Made by a program: the position numbers and the translations under genes. DNA of 64,000 nucleotides from the NCBI RefSeq assembly GCF_001637205.1, contig NZ_LVJH01000022.1:62001-126000 (forward strand). The letters run 5' to 3'. The stretch's first letter is position 1, and every line of letters begins with the position of its first letter. Below the pieces are notes generated by a model, which was not told where the DNA came from, did no database searches, and was given only the letters and a program-made list of their open reading frames with translations. Below, one piece after another: positions 7,834 through 17,275 of this stretch. This DNA comes from Paenibacillus glacialis. Its GTDB lineage: Bacteria; Bacillota; Bacilli; Paenibacillales; Paenibacillaceae.

Positions 7834-7914
7834 AGTATGTTCAAATTGTTTTGTATGAAGGCCTGAATATGCTCTATTAATACTAAAAAATACAACTTAA
7901 GAGGAGATATAAAT

Positions 7915-8478
7915 ATGTCACTTATTGGAACAGAAGTACTACCGTTCAAAGCATCCGCATTTCAAGACGGTAAATTTATCGATGTTACTGAGGAAAATTT
8001 TAAAGGTAAATGGAGCGTGGTTTGCTTTTATCCAGCGGACTTTACTTTCGTGTGCCCTACCGAGCTAGAAGATCTACAGAACCAATACGAAACTTTAAAA
8101 GCACTTGGAGTTGAAGTGTATTCCGTATCAACGGATACTCATTTCACACATAAAGCATGGCATGCAAGTTCTACTGCTATTGGCAAAGTTAAGTATATTA
8201 TGATTGGTGATCCTGCACATGTGATCTCTCGCAACTTTGATGTATTGATTGAAGCTGACGGTCTTGCTGATCGTGGTACGTTCATCATTGATCCGGACGG
8301 TGTTATTCAAACTGTTGAGATTTCTGCTGGTGGCATTGGCCGTGATGCAAGCACTCTTGTTAACAAGATCAAAGCTGCTCAATACGTTCGTACTCATCCG
8401 GGTGAAGTATGCCCAGCGAAATGGTCTGAAGGTGCGGAAACACTTAAGCCAAGCCTTGATCTCGTAGGCAAGATTTAA
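7915..8478 (+). CDS. ahpC: Alkyl hydroperoxide reductase subunit C (peroxiredoxin)
   Basis: This is a 187-residue typical 2-Cys peroxiredoxin of AhpC type. The peroxidatic cysteine is Cys47 in [13 protein letters not shown] and the resolving cysteine is Cys166 in GEVCPAKW near the C-terminus. It reduces hydrogen peroxide, organic peroxides and peroxynitrite in the cytoplasm, and AhpF re-reduces it. The start has GAGGAG a few bases upstream. ahpF begins 15 bp after the stop in the same orientation. Two PerR-like boxes flank the promoter. Confidence 0.97.
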   Translation: MSLIGTEVLPFKASAFQDGKFIDVTEENFKGKWSVVCFYPADFTFVCPTELEDLQNQYETLKALGVEVYSVSTDTHFTHKAWHASSTAIGKVKYIMIGDPAHVISRNFDVLIEADGLADRGTFIIDPDGVIQTVEISAGGIGRDASTLVNKIKAAQYVRTHPGEVCPAKWSEGAETLKPSLDLVGKI

Positions 8479-8492
8479 GGTAGGTGCGGAAG

Positions 8493-10022
8493 ATGACACT
8501 AGATCCTGAAATAAAGTCTCAACTAGAACAATATCTCCAGCTCTTGGAAGGTAATATAGTGTTAAAAGTCAGCGCAGGCAATGATGATGCATCTGAAGAG
8601 ATGTTGTCTCTGGTCGATGAAATTGCGAGCATGTCTTCCATGATTACGTTGGAAAAAACACAATTACCTAGAACACCAAGCTTTAGTGTAAATCGTGTGG
8701 GTGAAGATACAGGCGTAACCTTTGCTGGAACGCCATTGGGACATGAATTTACTTCCTTAGTACTCGCTCTACTGCAGGTTAGTGGAAGAGCTCCAAAGGT
8801 TGACCAGAGTGTTATTGATCAGATCAAAAACATTCGCGGTGAATATACGTTTGAAACTTATATCAGCTTGAGCTGCCATAACTGTCCTGATGTTGTACAA
8901 GCACTGAACTTGATGAGCATCCTCAATCCTGGCATTACTCATACCATGATTGATGGTGCAGTATTCAAGGCAGAGGTTGAAAGCAAGGACGTTATGTCTG
9001 TGCCAAGTGTTTACCTTAACGGTGAATTCTTCGAAAGCGGTCGTATGACGGTTGAAGAGATTCTTGCCAAGATGGGTAATGCTCCTGATGCATCGGAGTT
9101 TGATAATAAGGAACCCTTTGATGTGCTTGTTGTTGGCGGTGGTCCAGCAGGTGCAAGTGCTGCGATTTATGCAGCACGTAAAGGGATTCGAACAGGCATC
9201 GTTGCTGAACGCTTTGGCGGTCAGGTTAATGACACGATCGGCATTGAGAACTTTATTAGTGTGAAATATACTGAGGGTCCTCAGCTCGTAGCTAGCATTG
9301 AAGAGCAGGTTAAAGAGTACGGCATCGACGTTATGAAGCTGCAACGAGCCAAGCGTCTTGAGAAGAAGGATCTAATCGAAGTTGAACTCGAGAATGGTGC
9401 TGTTCTGAAGAGTAAGACGGTCATCCTATCTACAGGTGCGCGTTGGCGGAATATGGGTGTTCCTGGTGAAGCGGAGTTCAAGAACAAGGGTGTGGCTTAC
9501 TGCCCGCATTGTGATGGTCCTTTGTTCATTGGTAAAGATGTTGCGGTTGTTGGTGGCGGTAATTCTGGTATTGAGGCAGCGATTGATCTTGCAGGTATTG
9601 TGAGACATGTGACTGTTCTTGAGTTTGCACCAGAGCTCAAAGCTGATGCTGTACTGCAAGATCGTCTTCACAGTCTGCCTAATGTTACTGTACTAAAGAA
9701 CGTTCAAACAAAAGAAGTTACTGGAACTGATAAAGTTAACGGTATTTCCTATGAGGAACGTGATACAGGAGTAACGAAGCATATTGAATTGCAGGGCGTG
9801 TTTGTACAGATCGGTCTTGTACCTAATACCGATTGGTTAGGTGACATGGTTGAACGCACTCGCATAGGTGAGATCGTCGTAAACAGCCATGGTGCTACAA
9901 GCCTACCTGGAGTGTTTGCTGCAGGAGATTGCACGAATAGTCCTTATAAGCAGATCATCATTTCTATGGGATCTGGTGCTACTGCAGCATTAGGTGCTTT
10001 CGATTATCTAATCCGAAATTAA
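8493..10022 (+). CDS. ahpF: Alkyl hydroperoxide reductase subunit F
   Basis: This 509-residue flavoprotein disulfide reductase recycles AhpC with NAD(P)H. The N-terminal tandem thioredoxin-fold domain carries Cys128 and Cys131 (SCHNCPDV). The thioredoxin-reductase-like part has an FAD fold ([12 protein letters not shown]), an active disulfide CPHC, an NAD(P) fold ([12 protein letters not shown]) and a C-terminal FAD motif ([10 protein letters not shown]). The ATG at 8493 fits AAGGTAGG at 8478-8485; the upstream in-frame GTG at 8484 overlaps that site. It is co-transcribed with ahpC and followed by a terminator. Confidence 0.96.
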   Translation: MTLDPEIKSQLEQYLQLLEGNIVLKVSAGNDDASEEMLSLVDEIASMSSMITLEKTQLPRTPSFSVNRVGEDTGVTFAGTPLGHEFTSLVLALLQVSGRAPKVDQSVIDQIKNIRGEYTFETYISLSCHNCPDVVQALNLMSILNPGITHTMIDGAVFKAEVESKDVMSVPSVYLNGEFFESGRMTVEEILAKMGNAPDASEFDNKEPFDVLVVGGGPAGASAAIYAARKGIRTGIVAERFGGQVNDTIGIENFISVKYTEGPQLVASIEEQVKEYGIDVMKLQRAKRLEKKDLIEVELENGAVLKSKTVILSTGARWRNMGVPGEAEFKNKGVAYCPHCDGPLFIGKDVAVVGGGNSGIEAAIDLAGIVRHVTVLEFAPELKADAVLQDRLHSLPNVTVLKNVQTKEVTGTDKVNGISYEERDTGVTKHIELQGVFVQIGLVPNTDWLGDMVERTRIGEIVVNSHGATSLPGVFAAGDCTNSPYKQIIISMGSGATAALGAFDYLIRN

Positions 10023-10028
10023 TAAGAT

Positions 10029-10070
10029 AACAATAGCCCTCATTAATCACAAAATGGGGGCTATTGTTAT
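10029..10070 (+). terminator. Terminator of ahpCF
   Basis: AACAATAGCCC pairs with GGGCTATTGTT directly after the ahpF stop. Confidence 0.85.
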
Positions 10071-10201
10071 GCCATCCTATTGCCCAATTGAGATATTCTG
10101 TATTCAAATGAAATTATGAATTGACAACAATGGCGTCGTACTGGTTCTTAGTTCCAATCAGGAGTAGAGAAATGTAAGTCTGTTGTCATTCACATTTTAA
10201 C

Positions 10202-10261
10202 TTGTCAGTAAAACCTATTCCTGCTATTATCAAAGTTACTTATTAAACGCGTTTAATAAGT
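10202..10261 (+). promoter_or_regulatory. Promoter with perfect 24-bp palindromic operator
   Basis: TTGTCA (10202-10207), a 17-bp spacer and an extended -10 TGCTATTAT (TATTAT 10225-10230) are followed at once by a perfect palindrome at 10238-10261 whose half-site is ACTTATTAAACG. The palindrome covers the expected start point, so a bound repressor would block initiation. It lies immediately upstream of the ROK gene, suggesting autoregulation. Confidence 0.8.
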
Positions 10262-10287
10262 GTGATTTTAATAATAAGGTGGGGAGT

Positions 10288-11325
10288 ATGGTGAGTGATA
10301 TACGACTTACTTCGCAACATACGAAATCGGAAATGATACGTTGCATTCGATCTGCACTATTAGAGCAAGGAAGTGCAACGAAGGTTGAATTGAGCCATAA
10401 TTTACAAATTAGTTTTCCAACGATCAGTAAGTTTCTGAAGCAAATGGAGGACAGAGGGGAAGTAACAACCATTGGTCTTGATGAATCAAGCGGGGGAAGA
10501 AGGGCGATAAGATATACATATCGTCCAGATTATATGCTGGGCCTAGCTATTTTTTTAGAGAAAAGTGAGACGAACTATACCGTTTTTAATTGCTTGGGCG
10601 AAGTCATTGAGCAAGGTAATACTCATAGTATGCTAGAGCAAGATGTGTTACATCTAACCACATTCATTGAGAATATAAGAAATGCTTATCCTAACATAAA
10701 TGCAGTGGCCATTGGCGTTCCAGGTGCAGTTAATAACGGAAAAATCTTTCTTATACCTGGGTATGAGAACTATCATAATCTTGATCTTAAGAAGCATATA
10801 GAGGAACAACTCTCTATCCCGACTGTTGTAGAGAATGACATGAATGCAGCTGTAATCGGCTATATGGCTCAAAGGAAAATAGGGGACAATATTTCTTTGT
10901 TTTATTTATATTTAGGGCAGAATGGTCCTGGTGCAGGGATTGTAATCAATGGAGAAATTGTACGAGGTAAAACGTTCTTTTCAGGAGAGGTCTCATTTGT
11001 TCCACAGTATGACGATAGAAATTTCCTACAAGCTTTAACAAACGGAAATGGTGGCGAGATGAGTATTGTACCTATGGAGAAAAAAGTGGATGCGATTAGC
11101 CGACTAGTGGCCTCAATCACCTCTATCTTGAATCCACATTATATTATTTTTGGTGATGATGAAATAGAAACGTTGATGCTTCATCAAATTGCTGAGCGAA
11201 GTGCCACATACGTTCCAAAAGAGCATCTTCCAGAGTTAGCTGCAAGTGACTTGAAGCACGATTATCTAAATGGATTACAATGTCTTGGATTGAGTTTATT
11301 GATTTCACAACAAATAGATGACTAA
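10288..11325 (+). CDS. ROK family transcriptional regulator
   Basis: This is an about 345-residue protein with an N-terminal winged helix-turn-helix (about residues 10-75, ATKVELSHNLQISFPTISKF) and then the ROK/actin-like ATPase fold, including an AIGVPGAVNNG block and a VENDMNAAVIGY block. The zinc-binding cysteine cluster of many ROK regulators is not evident. ROK regulators respond to sugars or sugar phosphates. ATG 10288 follows AAGGTGGGG; GTG 10291 is an alternative start. It has its own promoter with a perfect palindrome, and the MFS gene follows 21 bp later, so it probably controls uptake by that carrier. Confidence 0.88.
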   Translation: MVSDIRLTSQHTKSEMIRCIRSALLEQGSATKVELSHNLQISFPTISKFLKQMEDRGEVTTIGLDESSGGRRAIRYTYRPDYMLGLAIFLEKSETNYTVFNCLGEVIEQGNTHSMLEQDVLHLTTFIENIRNAYPNINAVAIGVPGAVNNGKIFLIPGYENYHNLDLKKHIEEQLSIPTVVENDMNAAVIGYMAQRKIGDNISLFYLYLGQNGPGAGIVINGEIVRGKTFFSGEVSFVPQYDDRNFLQALTNGNGGEMSIVPMEKKVDAISRLVASITSILNPHYIIFGDDEIETLMLHQIAERSATYVPKEHLPELAASDLKHDYLNGLQCLGLSLLISQQIDD

Positions 11326-11346
11326 CACTAAGGAGTACAGATATCG

Positions 11347-12567
11347 ATGGCAACTTTCTTTTTAATTATTATTTATTTAGCGTTTATTAGTTTGGGATTA
11401 CCTGATTCATTGCTTGGATCGGCATGGCCTGTGATGAGTTTGGATCTGAATGTTTCATTAGGAACTGCCGGAATTATTTCAATGGTTATTGCAGCTAATA
11501 CGATTGTATCAAGCTTGTTAAGCGGTACAGTGCTACAACGTTTTGGTACGGGGAAAGTGACACTTGTGAGCTGTATCCTGACAGCAGGAGCTTTATTTGG
11601 TTTTGCATGGTCTCCTTCACTAATCTGGTTAGTTATTTTTGCGATTCCACTAGGTATAGGTGCGGGGTCTGTAGATGCAGGATTAAATAATTATGTTGCT
11701 ATTCACTACAAAGCACATCATATGAGTTGGCTACACTGTTTTTGGGGAGTAGGCGCTACGCTGGGTCCATTTATTATGGCAGCGTCCATTTCTGGTCACA
11801 ATCTTTGGAGACAGGGTTATCTCGTTGTTGCGGGTATTCAAGTGATTCTAGTCATTATTCTATTCGTTACGCTTCCTTTATGGGATAGAGTTGCTAAACG
11901 TAGTCATGTCACAAATGTTGAGGCTGAAGATGAGTTGATTAATCAAGAGTTAGAGCAACTTTCTGAGAATACAAAGCCATGGAGAATACCAGGGGTCAAA
12001 CTAGCGATGGTAACCTTCTTATTTTACAGTGGAATTGAAGCTAGCATGGGATTATGGGGAAGTAGCTTTCTTGTAAATATGAAGAATTTACCTGCAGCAA
12101 CAGCGGCACAATGGGTTTCTTGGTTTTTCATAGGAATTACAGTTGGCCGAATGATTACTGGATTTATCACGTTTAAAGTGAGTAGTCGAATGCTGATTAG
12201 GTACGGCCAGCTTATCGCTTTATTCGGTACAATATTGCTTGTGTTACCATTCCCACCGATCCTCTCGCTTGTTGGATTCACGATTGTAGGATTGGGGTTA
12301 GCACCCATATTTCCGTGTATGTTACATGAAACGCCTGTGCGATTTGGGAAAAAGAAGGCTCAGTCCATCATGGGCTTTCAAATGGCAGCTGCTTATACGG
12401 GGAGTACGCTAATACCTCCTTTTCTTGGATTGCTTGCAACTAATACAACCATTAGTATCTTTCCGTGGTTTATTATTATGTTTGCCATTGTGATGCTCTT
12501 GTGTACAGAAAAGCTAAATCATTTCTTGAAGAAACTACATGTGGGAATAAGACAAAGTATTCGTTAA
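11347..12567 (+). CDS. MFS transporter, FucP/sugar-type
   Basis: This is a 406-residue major facilitator with about 12 hydrophobic segments. It begins with the conserved GLPDSLLGSAWPVM region of sugar-permease-like MFS proteins, and has LGIGAGSVDAGLNNYVA in the fourth/fifth helix region. A charged central loop (about 180-215) separates the two halves. It is co-transcribed with the ROK regulator (21 bp gap, AAGGAGT site) and ends at a terminator at 12630. A sugar substrate is inferred from the regulator class; it is not readable from the sequence. Confidence 0.85.
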   Translation: MATFFLIIIYLAFISLGLPDSLLGSAWPVMSLDLNVSLGTAGIISMVIAANTIVSSLLSGTVLQRFGTGKVTLVSCILTAGALFGFAWSPSLIWLVIFAIPLGIGAGSVDAGLNNYVAIHYKAHHMSWLHCFWGVGATLGPFIMAASISGHNLWRQGYLVVAGIQVILVIILFVTLPLWDRVAKRSHVTNVEAEDELINQELEQLSENTKPWRIPGVKLAMVTFLFYSGIEASMGLWGSSFLVNMKNLPAATAAQWVSWFFIGITVGRMITGFITFKVSSRMLIRYGQLIALFGTILLVLPFPPILSLVGFTIVGLGLAPIFPCMLHETPVRFGKKKAQSIMGFQMAAAYTGSTLIPPFLGLLATNTTISIFPWFIIMFAIVMLLCTEKLNHFLKKLHVGIRQSIR

Positions 12568-12629
12568 AAGAGTATTAAGGATGTCGTTGTTTTTATAGTA
12601 GATGGTGAATATGATAATCAAAATAAGAA

Positions 12630-12661
12630 AAGGGCAATCGCTATTCTCAGCGATTGCCCTT
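12630..12661 (+). terminator. Rho-independent terminator between convergent genes
   Basis: AAGGGCAATCGCT pairs with AGCGATTGCCCTT. The hairpin can serve both the MFS transcript and the converging oleate hydratase operon. Confidence 0.82.
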
Positions 12662-12686
12662 AGGTTATGGAGCTATGAATGAATTC

Positions 12687-12980
12687 TTATAAGGCCCGAT
12701 TCCCCTCGATCGCAAGCTTGCCGTATTTGGTATCAGCTACAGCCGTCAAGTGATCTCCTTCAATAGTACCTTTTGCCGTATAAGGAATCTTGGTAATTAA
12801 CTTCTTGATCTCCCCTGAGAATACGAACGCATTGGCCTCGATCTTCCCACCTGAAAAAGCGTTACTGCCTCTTAAGATGTTCAATGAGCCGCTAAGTGCG
12901 TCACCATCCTGCGTAAAAGTAATTGTTCCTTTTTCCATACCCATTGGGGTTTGCATCGTAATATTATATGTTCCGTTCAT
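12687..12980 (-). CDS. Small beta-rich protein of the oleate hydratase operon
   Basis: This 97-residue protein has no signal peptide and is made of repeating short strands (GTYNITMQTPMG, GTITFTQDGDALSGS, FSGEIKKLITKIPYTAKG), as in small calycin-like or avidin-like barrels. GGGAGG sits in the 15-bp gap after ohyA, so the two are translationally linked. I do not know a function. Position suggests a role in fatty-acid binding or in supporting the hydratase, which is inference only. Confidence 0.75.
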   Translation of the reverse strand: MNGTYNITMQTPMGMEKGTITFTQDGDALSGSLNILRGSNAFSGGKIEANAFVFSGEIKKLITKIPYTAKGTIEGDHLTAVADTKYGKLAIEGNRAL

Positions 12981-12995
12981 CGATTACTTCCTCCC

Positions 12996-14588
12996 TTATC
13001 TGTATGAGGTATTCAATGCTTTCATCAAGGTACGAACATCATACATGTGAGGTGTTACCGGGCACACCTTCTTATTCAATCCCAGCAAGGTATAAACGGC
13101 AATTCTGGCCGCACGAATTGAATATTCTTCAGTGAATACCATGTCCTCCGGAATTTCAACGAACTGACTAATCATTGCCAGGTTCGTGGAGCCATCTGGC
13201 ACCACTTTTGGACGATCGCTCATCGCACGTGGCTGGAATTGGGCATCAATGTATGGCATCATGCATGGAATGACATTCACGACGCTATCCATGATTTCAT
13301 CCATATCCTCTTCCATATGCAGATGGTGCAGCAGTTCAATCAGCATCTCTTTGCCTGTGCAATCTCGCATTGGCTTCTTGACATAATCGCCTTCTCTATC
13401 GGTGTACAGACCATATCCCCAGAATATCGTAGTGTCTGCTGGCTGATTTTTGAAATGAGGCTGTGCGGCAACGACAATCGACATCAACCAATTGGAATCT
13501 TTGAATGTCATTAGAGCACCGCTACCCGGTTTGTTGCGGGAATATTTCTCGATCATCTTCAACAGTTTGTCACCTTTGCAAGTAACTGTGAAGGATGCCC
13601 AGTTCGTTTCCTCTGCATTGCCGAAGAATGGAGCTGGATTGCCAAGTCCCTCTTTCTTAAGCGCGATCTTCGCCCACAGGTTGCCTGACATCGGATTCTC
13701 TGACACCATCTTAGCAGGTGTGTTCAGATCACCTAAGGTCGCATTGTCGGTCATACAGCCATTGGTCATGATGCACAAATCGCCATTATGAAGTTGAATC
13801 ATACCCGATTTTCCATCTTGCTCATAATGGATCGCTGTTACCGTGATACCATCGCCCTCTTCAAAATCGAGATCTGTCACTGTATATTTCAAGCTGAAAT
13901 CAACGCCGAAACCATCAAGATACGTCTTGATCGGCAAAATAATCGAATCATATTGGTTATAAGGAGTACGTGTAACCCCTTCAAGCGTTTGAATACGAGG
14001 AAATTCAAATATCATACGGTTCATATAGCGTTTGAATTCAAACAAGCTGGACCATTTCTGGAAGGCGAATGTCGTTTGCCACATATACCAGAAGTTCGTT
14101 TCGAAGAAATGTGGTGTCTCCGCAAACCAATCACAGATCCGCAAATTGTCCAGTTTCTCCTCCGGTGTGATCATTAATCTTCCAAGCGCTAATCGATCGG
14201 CCGTATTAAAGCCCATGGACATGACATCCAGAACCTCGCCGTCTTTATTAATCAAGCGAGCATTCGCATGAGTGGGATGCGCATGGTCAAAAGCTAGAAT
14301 CTCATCGCATACGGACATACCTTCTTGTTCGATTGAAGGAATGGAGGATAGCAGCTCCCATGTATTTTCATAGGTTTCTTCATTTAACATACGACCACCG
14401 CGGCATACGAAGCCATTGGTTGTATCACCCGCACCGTCATTACTTCCTCCGAGAATGTGCATACCTTCTAAAATATGAATGTTTTCACCTGGGAAGTTAC
14501 AATCTCGCACAAGATAGGATGCACCTGCGAGTGATCCTAGACCGCCGCCAATAAAGTAAACTTGTCTGTTTTCGTATTCTTTTTTCAT
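12996..14588 (-). CDS. ohyA: Oleate hydratase (MCRA family)
   Basis: This is an about 530-residue FAD-dependent fatty acid hydratase of the myosin-cross-reactive antigen family. It adds water to the cis-9 double bond of oleate to give 10-hydroxystearate and detoxifies host or environmental unsaturated fatty acids. The N-terminal FAD fold reads YFIGGGLGSLAGASYLV and is followed by the family block HILGGSNDGAGD and the catalytic loop with RGGRMLNEETYE. Start ATG 14588 is chosen because GGAGGT lies inside the longer frame that begins at 14603. It is downstream of a TetR gene on the same strand and followed by a 97-residue gene. Confidence 0.95.
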   Translation of the reverse strand: MKKEYENRQVYFIGGGLGSLAGASYLVRDCNFPGENIHILEGMHILGGSNDGAGDTTNGFVCRGGRMLNEETYENTWELLSSIPSIEQEGMSVCDEILAFDHAHPTHANARLINKDGEVLDVMSMGFNTADRLALGRLMITPEEKLDNLRICDWFAETPHFFETNFWYMWQTTFAFQKWSSLFEFKRYMNRMIFEFPRIQTLEGVTRTPYNQYDSIILPIKTYLDGFGVDFSLKYTVTDLDFEEGDGITVTAIHYEQDGKSGMIQLHNGDLCIMTNGCMTDNATLGDLNTPAKMVSENPMSGNLWAKIALKKEGLGNPAPFFGNAEETNWASFTVTCKGDKLLKMIEKYSRNKPGSGALMTFKDSNWLMSIVVAAQPHFKNQPADTTIFWGYGLYTDREGDYVKKPMRDCTGKEMLIELLHHLHMEEDMDEIMDSVVNVIPCMMPYIDAQFQPRAMSDRPKVVPDGSTNLAMISQFVEIPEDMVFTEEYSIRAARIAVYTLLGLNKKVCPVTPHMYDVRTLMKALNTSYR

Positions 14589-14667
14589 CGATGTAACCTC
14601 CATATGTTAATTTATTATTTCTTTGTGAAATCAATATACTGCACATACGGATCGGTTACCTTAGACA

Positions 14668-14703
14668 CTAAAAGGACAGTGTATGAAATCCATACACTGC
14701 CCT
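14668..14703 (-). terminator. Terminator between tetR and ohyA
   Basis: CAGTGTATG pairs with CATACACTG. On the minus strand the hairpin is followed by CCTTTTAG. It would end tetR transcripts and let ohyA be driven separately. Confidence 0.65.
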
Positions 14704-14743
14704 CACATTGTCTAAACATATAGGATAAAGAAGCACCTTATTA

Positions 14744-15301
14744 TCAGCTCATCGCATATTTATTGATTGCTTTTTCCATATCGCCTTCAATGAGGACGCT
14801 CAATCGTTCAATAATAAACTCTGGATCTTCACTCATGTCGTTTCGGATCCACTCCAGCATTATACCTATAAACGCATAGGTGTAAAAATTCGCGATAAAA
14901 TTCTTATCTTCCATCCGTACCTGCATGTCTGCGCTGACCTCTTCGATGACGGCCATCAGCAGCTCGAATACCGCTTGGTGGAGAAACAGATCCAAATGTT
15001 CTCGCCCCATCGACCGATATGTGCTCAAGCAGAATTTCTTGTTATCCAGTACATATTGAAATATCTTCAGAAATCCCTGTTGCCAAGTGTCGTATGTACG
15101 ACAATTAGAGATACTATCCAGTGCTTCCCTCTTATAGATCCAATCTAATAGATCATATATATCTTGAAAATGATAATAAAACGTCTGTCGATTCACTCCG
15201 CAGTCAGCAACAAGATCTTTAACTGTAATTTTATCCAGCGATAATCGTCCCATCATTTCTTTAAGAGATGCGGCTAAAGCTTTTTTAGTTATCACGGACA
15301 T
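14744..15301 (-). CDS. TetR/AcrR family regulator
   Basis: This 185-residue regulator has an N-terminal TetR helix-turn-helix (residues about 8-53) including KITVKDLVADCGVNRQTFYYHF, which resembles the DhaS-like subgroup. The C-terminal domain is all-helical for ligand binding. It lies upstream of oleate hydratase in the same direction, so it is the likely local regulator of fatty acid hydration. The AGGAGCT site precedes the ATG. A 10-bp inverted repeat lies 30-70 bp upstream of the start. Confidence 0.88.
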   Translation of the reverse strand: MSVITKKALAASLKEMMGRLSLDKITVKDLVADCGVNRQTFYYHFQDIYDLLDWIYKREALDSISNCRTYDTWQQGFLKIFQYVLDNKKFCLSTYRSMGREHLDLFLHQAVFELLMAVIEEVSADMQVRMEDKNFIANFYTYAFIGIMLEWIRNDMSEDPEFIIERLSVLIEGDMEKAINKYAMS

Positions 15302-15330
15302 ATCGCACAGCTCCTTTCAAGCTATAAAAG

Positions 15331-15372
15331 AGTTATAATATTCGATAGTATAAACTCTCGTTTATTATAACT
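15331..15372. promoter_or_regulatory. Inverted repeat upstream of tetR, candidate operator
   Basis: Perfect 10-bp arms AGTTATAATA and TATTATAACT are separated by 22 bp. The location 30-71 bp before the tetR start fits an operator/promoter, but -10-like AT content makes chance pairing possible. Confidence 0.45.
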
Positions 15373-15479
15373 GCGCCGTGCCAAGTGGTACAAGAACACT
15401 ATAATGTCCGTAACGCTATGTTTCCAGTTCGAGGAACCAGATGAACAACATAACAGAAGAATCAAATCCACAAACAGAC

Positions 15480-15523
15480 AAAAAGGAGCTTTGCCAGTGA
15501 AGTAGGGTGGCAGACTCCTTTTT
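15480..15523. terminator. Terminator-like hairpin
   Basis: AAAAAGGAG...TGCCA pairs with TGGCA..CTCCTTTTT. It could end transcripts of the minus-strand lipoprotein gene or a lost plus-strand gene. Confidence 0.55.
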
Positions 15524-15621
15524 ATGTGACACAGACATCACGACCTGTGGGTTCCGCAAATGATTGAACCTGTGAAAGTATTGGACAAGTTAAAAAAAAC
15601 GAGACGAGCACAGGCTAAAAG

Positions 15622-16374
15622 TTAGTCAAGAATATTTCCTCCAGAGATGAAGCGGTTATTCAACTGTCTCCACGTCAATTCGCCAATATGAACCCCGCCG
15701 CTGTTTTTAGAAGGAGAATGAATGATCTTTCCATTCCCCATATAAATAGCTACATGGGTAATTGTCTTTTCAGAAGGTTCTAAATTTGCATAGTCAGATG
15801 CGTTGTCTCCTCTATAGCTAGAAAAGAATAACAAATCACCGCGTTGTGCTTCTTTCAGTGAAGTATATTTTTTCTTGGAAAAGGCATTAACATATGCAGC
15901 TTGACTCCTCGAATCCCACGGCAAATCCATGCCCAATGAAGTCATAAACACCCACCGTGTATAATCGGAACAGTCGAACGTAGAAGGCTCAGTTCGGTCA
16001 GAACCATACACATAAGGGGTTCCTATAAAAGATTCAGCGGATTTGATGAGACTCTCCACATAATTCTTATGGTTCGGCTCAATGGAAGGGTTAGGGTGTT
16101 GTTTGATGAGTGGAAATCCATTCGGATCTAGTAACACCTTTTTACTCGGATCAGCAGTTAAATTCCGTATGTGGTGGGAATTAGGTCGTTGTTCAACACC
16201 TAAATCTCCGAAGTACAGATCGGGGTCATTCGTTTGTTCTTCTGTAACCATTTTAGTCTTGTGGTCATTAACGGAACGTGGGCGTATTTCATTGTTTGAC
16301 GAGCATGCAGATATCAGGATAAAGCTGCAGCTTAATCCTAATGTGAGTACCTGAATCCATAGCTTTCTCACCAA
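15622..16374 (-). CDS. NlpC/P60 family cell-wall hydrolase lipoprotein
   Basis: With the TTG at 16374 (AGAGAGGT spaced 7 bp) the product is about 250 residues and starts with a lipoprotein signal ending in ISAC, Cys24 being the lipidation site. The C-terminal NlpC/P60 papain-like domain has the catalytic Cys in STFDCSDYTRW, a His in THVAIYMG and a third polar His in KIIHSPS. Such enzymes cleave D-Glu-DAP bonds in peptidoglycan peptides. The open frame extends to 16470, but that would bury the lipoprotein signal behind a 32-residue hydrophilic tail. It is transcribed alone. The extracellular linker (about 25-110) is of unknown role. Confidence 0.85.
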   Translation of the reverse strand: MVRKLWIQVLTLGLSCSFILISACSSNNEIRPRSVNDHKTKMVTEEQTNDPDLYFGDLGVEQRPNSHHIRNLTADPSKKVLLDPNGFPLIKQHPNPSIEPNHKNYVESLIKSAESFIGTPYVYGSDRTEPSTFDCSDYTRWVFMTSLGMDLPWDSRSQAAYVNAFSKKKYTSLKEAQRGDLLFFSSYRGDNASDYANLEPSEKTITHVAIYMGNGKIIHSPSKNSGGVHIGELTWRQLNNRFISGGNILD

Positions 16375-16714
16375 ATCACGTACCTCTCTAAGGGAGTATG
16401 ATTTTAGAATGTCTTTATTTGTATTCTTTGATTCAAAATGGGGGAAATAAGTGTACATGCGTGCTGACATCTGTAGTGAAAGGGGCTTTTCCTGTCGTGC
16501 GTTATTATATTGTCGTTTGCGATAAAATTCGAAAGAAAGATTTCTGAATTTTGTTGCTACAGTTCTAAGAGATCCGCGGAGATTAGTTTGGATTCACAAT
16601 CCGCCGTGGATAAGACGGACGGAAGAAATATTTATTTCTTATATGATAGGTTTATCGTATTCAGTTCGTATTACATAGCAGGTACCAATATTCATTGAAA
16701 GGAGAGGTGAACAA
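16375..16714. other. Intergenic region upstream of divergent genes
   Basis: It separates the lipoprotein gene (minus) from the decayed sigma factor (plus). It should hold both promoters; I see no decisive box pair. GAAAGGAGAGGTG at 16697-16709 is the ribosome binding site of the sigma factor relic. Confidence 0.45.
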
Positions 16715-17275
16715 TTGAAAGTAACGGAGGACAATGTTGTACAACAAATACAGAATAGAAATGAAAAAGCTATTTCTTTCATTATCCATGAGTATGGAGG
16801 CTTACTCGCTGCGATTATTAAACGTCATTTAAATAACCAACAACAGGACTATGAAGAATGCCTTGATGATGTGCTGTTATCGATATAGAATCATATTCAT
16901 TCCTTCGATTCTGGGAAAAATTCATTTAAACAATGGCTTGCAGCGATTGCCAAATATAAAGCGATTGATTACCAAAGAAAACAAATCGCCATACATAATC
17001 AGCAATTTTCAGTTTCGGAAATGGATGAATTGAAATTACAAGCCAATCAGCCATCAGAAACAATCTGTGTGGATGAACTGCTAGAGCAGTTATCGGCGAC
17101 CGAACGTGAAATTTTTGAAAAATACTACCTAGAAGGAACACCTTCAAGTGAAATAGCGGCAGAGTTTAACGCGAACCTTAGGTCTGACCAAAGGTCAAGT
17201 GAAACATATCAGCCAGATTGAAAAGCAGAGTCAGTTAAGTTACTCTTGGATTGGAAATATCTAGTTGTTCGACTC
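16715..17275 (+). pseudogene. Sigma-70 family (ECF-like) sigma factor, disrupted
   Basis: A TTG at 16715 with a strong AGGAGAGGTG site opens a frame reading like a group IV sigma factor: the sigma-2 part with IIHEYGGLLAAIIKRHL and YEECLDDVLLSI, then an amber codon at 16886-16888 where tryptophan is expected (followed by NHIHSF), a matching continuation with FKQWLAAIAKYKAIDYQRK, and the sigma-4 region ATEREIFEKYYLEGTPSSEIA. Near 17172 the frame shifts; the other frame continues with GLTKGQVKHISQIEKQ. One nonsense mutation and one frameshift make it a pseudogene. No anti-sigma gene remains. Confidence 0.82.

Larger units (their letters stand above)
7225..7914. other. Gene-poor stretch with tmRNA scar, terminator and ahp control region
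   Basis: Contents in order: the third tmRNA remnant (7353-7443), a strong terminator (7521-7557), a possible protein relic reading plus at about 7650-7792, and the PerR-controlled ahp promoter (7773-7833). No intact gene was recognised. Confidence 0.6.
15302..15621. other. Intergenic region with tetR control repeat and a terminator
   Basis: It contains an inverted repeat AGTTATAATA/TATTATAACT (15331-15340 and 15363-15372), a terminator-like hairpin at 15480-15523, and nothing else recognisable. No gene was seen. Confidence 0.55.
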
